Source: Blasia pusilla (taxonomy: Eukaryota; Marchantiophyta; Marchantiopsida; Blasiales). From it: a stretch of DNA of 64,000 nt. The DNA lies in NCBI GenBank assembly GCA_050084515.1, contig CM114275.1:25482001-25546000 (forward strand), given 5' to 3'. Under the pieces are notes generated by a model, which was not told the DNA's origin, did no database searches, and worked only from the letters and a program-made list of their open reading frames with translations. Below are positions 60,940 through 64,000 of the stretch, piece after piece. Both the position numbers and the translations under genes were made by a program. Each line of letters begins with the position of its first letter. Position 1 is the first letter of the stretch.

Positions 60940-63120
60940 AAATATATTTATAATAATTTAGAAATATTTTTAATTTCAAAATTAAAGCATAATTTCCACT
61001 TTATTAAATCTTGAAAGAGTAATTAAATTTCACTTAAAAAAGATTTTTACTCTTCATTTATAATTTAAATAATACCCAACTCTCTTAAATAAGTTCATTC
61101 CTCCATAAAATTTTAAAGAATATCTACTCCTCCCCTTCTACTTTTCCCACCAAACTAATATCCATTAACTAAATTCTTAGTTAATTTTAATTAATTAAAC
61201 TCTTTTCCTTTTACCATTCAAATTCATTTTCCTTTCCCAAATCATCAAATATTAGTTATCATGATTATCTTTACAAATAATCATAGTTTTCATTTCAAAA
61301 TTTAAAGATAATTTCTATTTTCTTAAATCTTTTGAAAGTGATAATACTCCATTCTTCTAAGTAATTCCACTCCTTGATTAAAATTTAAATGATGTCCCAC
61401 TCCCCTTCCCATAAAATTTTAAGCGATATCTATCCCTTCTCCAAATTTGCGTTTTCCTTCCCATCAAATATCAATTAAGGGAAAAATTTGTTAAATTTTG
61501 CTAAATTTTGCAAGTATCCCCCTATTTTATCTTATTGTACATCGAGATCATCCATTAGAATATAAACTTATTTAATGATAAATTAATGAAAATAATTTCC
61601 TCTTTCACTACGCATCTAATATGAATAAAATATGTGGCTATTTTGTAAAAAAATCCCATTATTTTTTAATAATTTATAAAATCTCCATTTCAAAATTTAT
61701 ATAGAACTTCCACATTTTGAAATCTTAAAAGAATAATAAAATCTTAATTTGTAATAATACCCAATTCCCCTAAATAATTTAATTCCTTCACAAAAGTTTG
61801 AATAATATCTAATTCTCTTCCGCTCTTCCCACCAAAAAAATCCACTAACTAAATTATCAGTTAATTTTAATCAATGAAATCATTAACTATTTCCTTTCAA
61901 ATTAATTTTCTTTTTCCCAAAATATCAAATATGAGTTAAAATTAGTATTTTTATTTCATGATTTAACTATTTTATTATATTTTATAAGGGTAAGAACATT
62001 CCACTCTTCTTATTAGTTCCATTTTTCAATTAAAATTTAAATTATATCCCAATCGCTTAAATAATTTCATCCATGGATAAAATTTAAACAATATGTACAC
62101 ATTGTTAATTTAAATTCATTTCCCCTTCCCATCAAATGTGAATTAAGATAAAAAATGTTACTTTTTTATGATTATCCCACTATTTTCTCTTAGTATACAC
62201 GTAGGAGCATCCATTATAATATAAATAAATTAAATCTATGAAATTTTTTTTAAAGAAAATTCTCACTCCATTCATATTCTTTTTTTTTTGCCCATCTAAT
62301 GCGACTCAAGGAAAATAATTCAAACATAATTTTTTTCTCTTATTATTCCATTATTTTTCCTTTTATTTGCATATAAGAAACAAATGTCTTGATTTTTGGG
62401 AAAATTTTACCCATTATTGTATAGATTAGCTTGGATATGCTTGCATAGGATTTTTTTTAAAAATATTTTTTATTTGAAAATTTTAAATAAAATTTGTTTT
62501 CTGAAATATTAGAAGTGTGCAAAAAATTAATTCCACTCCTCAATTGAAATTTTAATAATATGGAACTTCCCTAGTAATTTCATCCCTCCATAAAAGTTCA
62601 AATAATACATATTCTTCCCCTTATTAAATTCTTACTTAATTATAATTAAGAAAATAACCATTTTCCATTAAAATTAATTTTCCTCTTCCAAAATTTCAAA
62701 ATTGAAGTATTATTTATTTATTTTTTATAAAAAAATAATTAGATTTTTCATTTCAAAATTGAAATATAAGTATTACTTTCTTTCTTAAGAGTAATAATAC
62801 TTCACTCTTCTCAATAGATCTATTCTTCAATTAAAATTTAGATGATACCATTCTCCCCTAAATAATTCCACCTATCCATAAAGTTCGAGTAATACCTATT
62901 CCATCCCTTTATTCCTCCCATCAAAATAACACTCATAAATTAAATGATGAACTAATAATTAACCTTAATAAATAAAATGACTTTCTTCTTCCATTCATCT
63001 TCCCTACGCATCAAATGTGAATCAAGGGACTAAATTGTGAACATGTTGCTATTTTGGTTTATTATTTCACTATTTTGTATTATTATAGGCATAGGATCGC
63101 CGAGTATAATAGAGATAACT
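60940..63120 (+). repeat. Old AT-rich tandem array, unit about 0.66-0.89 kb
   Basis: Landmark phrases recur in order. 'tccattaactaaattcttag' at 61161 reappears as 'tccactaactaaattatcag' at 61841 (offset 680) and in weaker form at about 62624. 'tatccccctattttatctta' at 61514 reappears as 'tatcccactattttctctta' at 62174 (offset 660) and weakly at 63063. Shorter phrases such as 'tttcatttcaaaatt' and 'ccttcccatcaaat' also repeat, suggesting about three diverged units with internal sub-repeats. No coding capacity. Confidence 0.7.
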
Positions 63121-64000
63121 ATTTTACCCCTAAAGATGAAAGGAATAGGAACTGAGAATGATAGGGAAATTAGACATTTCAAATAGAAATATCTGATGTA
63201 AAGTTTAATGAAACATATGAGAAATTTTACATGGCAACTTATAGATAGAGCAACAAAAATTAATATAAGACTAGTCATATTGCCCATGCGATGCACAAGA
63301 AGAGATTGAGGGTGATAATTTTTCACACTTAGACGTGGACTCTCGAGTGTAAGAGAAGTCCATCGTGGTGTCGCCACTATAAGGTTGAGCGGGAAAAGTG
63401 GAGCTCAAAATTGTGATAGAGACGTGAATTTGCAACGTCTCTTAACATGTAATGGCCGTTTAGCAAGTACAATAAGAAATACCTAAAGCTAAATTGGGTG
63501 AGGAGCGTTGGATCAAGATGTAGGGCTTGTCCAACACAAAGCAACTCGGTTGAAGTAGACTCAGTTGAAGTACACCCGCGGCAAAGTTTGGAACCTCAAG
63601 TTGTCTACGATTCGGAATTTGAGTGATGCACCTTTTTTTATGCCTCGATTGACTTTCTTAGACCCGTAAAGTAGGTCTTGGGGCAGGAACTGGTTATATA
63701 TATATATATATATTGTCAGACCACTTGCAGATTTGATAGGGAGGGGAAGTTGCAGTTATTTCAAAGTAAGACTCCGGAACTCTGATAACTTTTTATATAC
63801 TTCTAGAGAAGGCAAACAATACAAATGTGGAGAGATTTCCGTCTGTGGAGGCTCGATCAATAAGCTTTTCGTCGTCAGATGGGTTAATTCATTTTTACCA
63901 TCTCCATCACATTTGTTTCCTTCTAGAGAATGGACTGTCATCAGCGTTGCTTGAGCATACTCGAGTTCAAGTACACTGTCCGTGCTCCGCACAGGTGAAA
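63121..64000. other. Right edge, no gene recognised
   Basis: Contains a short (TA)n run at about 63695-63713. Beyond it the base composition becomes more balanced. Overlapping ORFs of 73 (+, 63733-63954) and 78 codons (-, 63992-63756) exist, neither recognised. This could be the start of another low-copy region that continues outside the window. Confidence 0.35.

Overview
The window looks like nuclear DNA of a land plant, probably a non-seed plant. A bryophyte such as a liverwort is my guess, not something the sequence proves. The evidence is one intact gene of the plant DETOXIFICATION (MATE) family with a GT-AG intron, surrounded by decayed plant-type Ty1/copia, Ty3/gypsy and CACTA transposons. 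There are no bacterial operons, rRNA genes, tRNA genes or CRISPR arrays that I can support.

The layout is a strong compositional mosaic. Three GC-richer, CpG-rich islands (about 1-4520, 32260-36850 and 38810-43350) carry almost no recognisable transposon sequence. The middle island holds the only confident gene, a two-exon MATE transporter on the minus strand (33593-35795). It has a phase-0 intron, an in-frame stop just upstream of its ATG, a long leader and a TATA-like box near 36530. The first and third islands have promoter- or UTR-like composition (CT tracts, CpG, microsatellites) but no ORF that I recognise.

The rest is an AT-rich sea of transposon relics. From left to right: an LTR-like fragment and a long GA microsatellite (5979-6691); two adjacent copies of a hAT-like short inverted-repeat element (7103-7919); a solo LTR with a perfect 5-bp target-site duplication (8713-9669); another short inverted-repeat element (12441-12758); an inverted solo LTR of the same family (13976-14955); a pair of overlapping foldback hairpins (15407-15521); a gypsy gag-protease relic on the minus strand (15682-17786); a third LTR copy (19339-20348); a CACTA TNP2 transposase relic (20830-22540); a GC-cored inverted-repeat element (25316-25623); and a copia element on the minus strand whose 5' third has been lost by a deletion running from LTR into integrase (27255-30316).

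Right of the islands are tandem duplications (43908-44130, 46440-46720), more members of the GC-cored repeat family (about 44690-45320 and 54480-54879), a decayed protein-kinase-like gene on the minus strand (51945-53082) next to other coding-like debris (49546-51810), a purine-rich LTR-like block (55980-57200), the best-defined hAT-like element with a near-perfect 8-bp duplication (59283-59566), and an old AT-rich tandem array with a period of about 0.66-0.89 kb (60940-63120).

Only the MATE gene appears functional. Most relics look disabled by point changes that fit cytosine deamination (CGA to TGA stops, Cys to Tyr, Asp to Asn), which suggests old, methylated transposon DNA.
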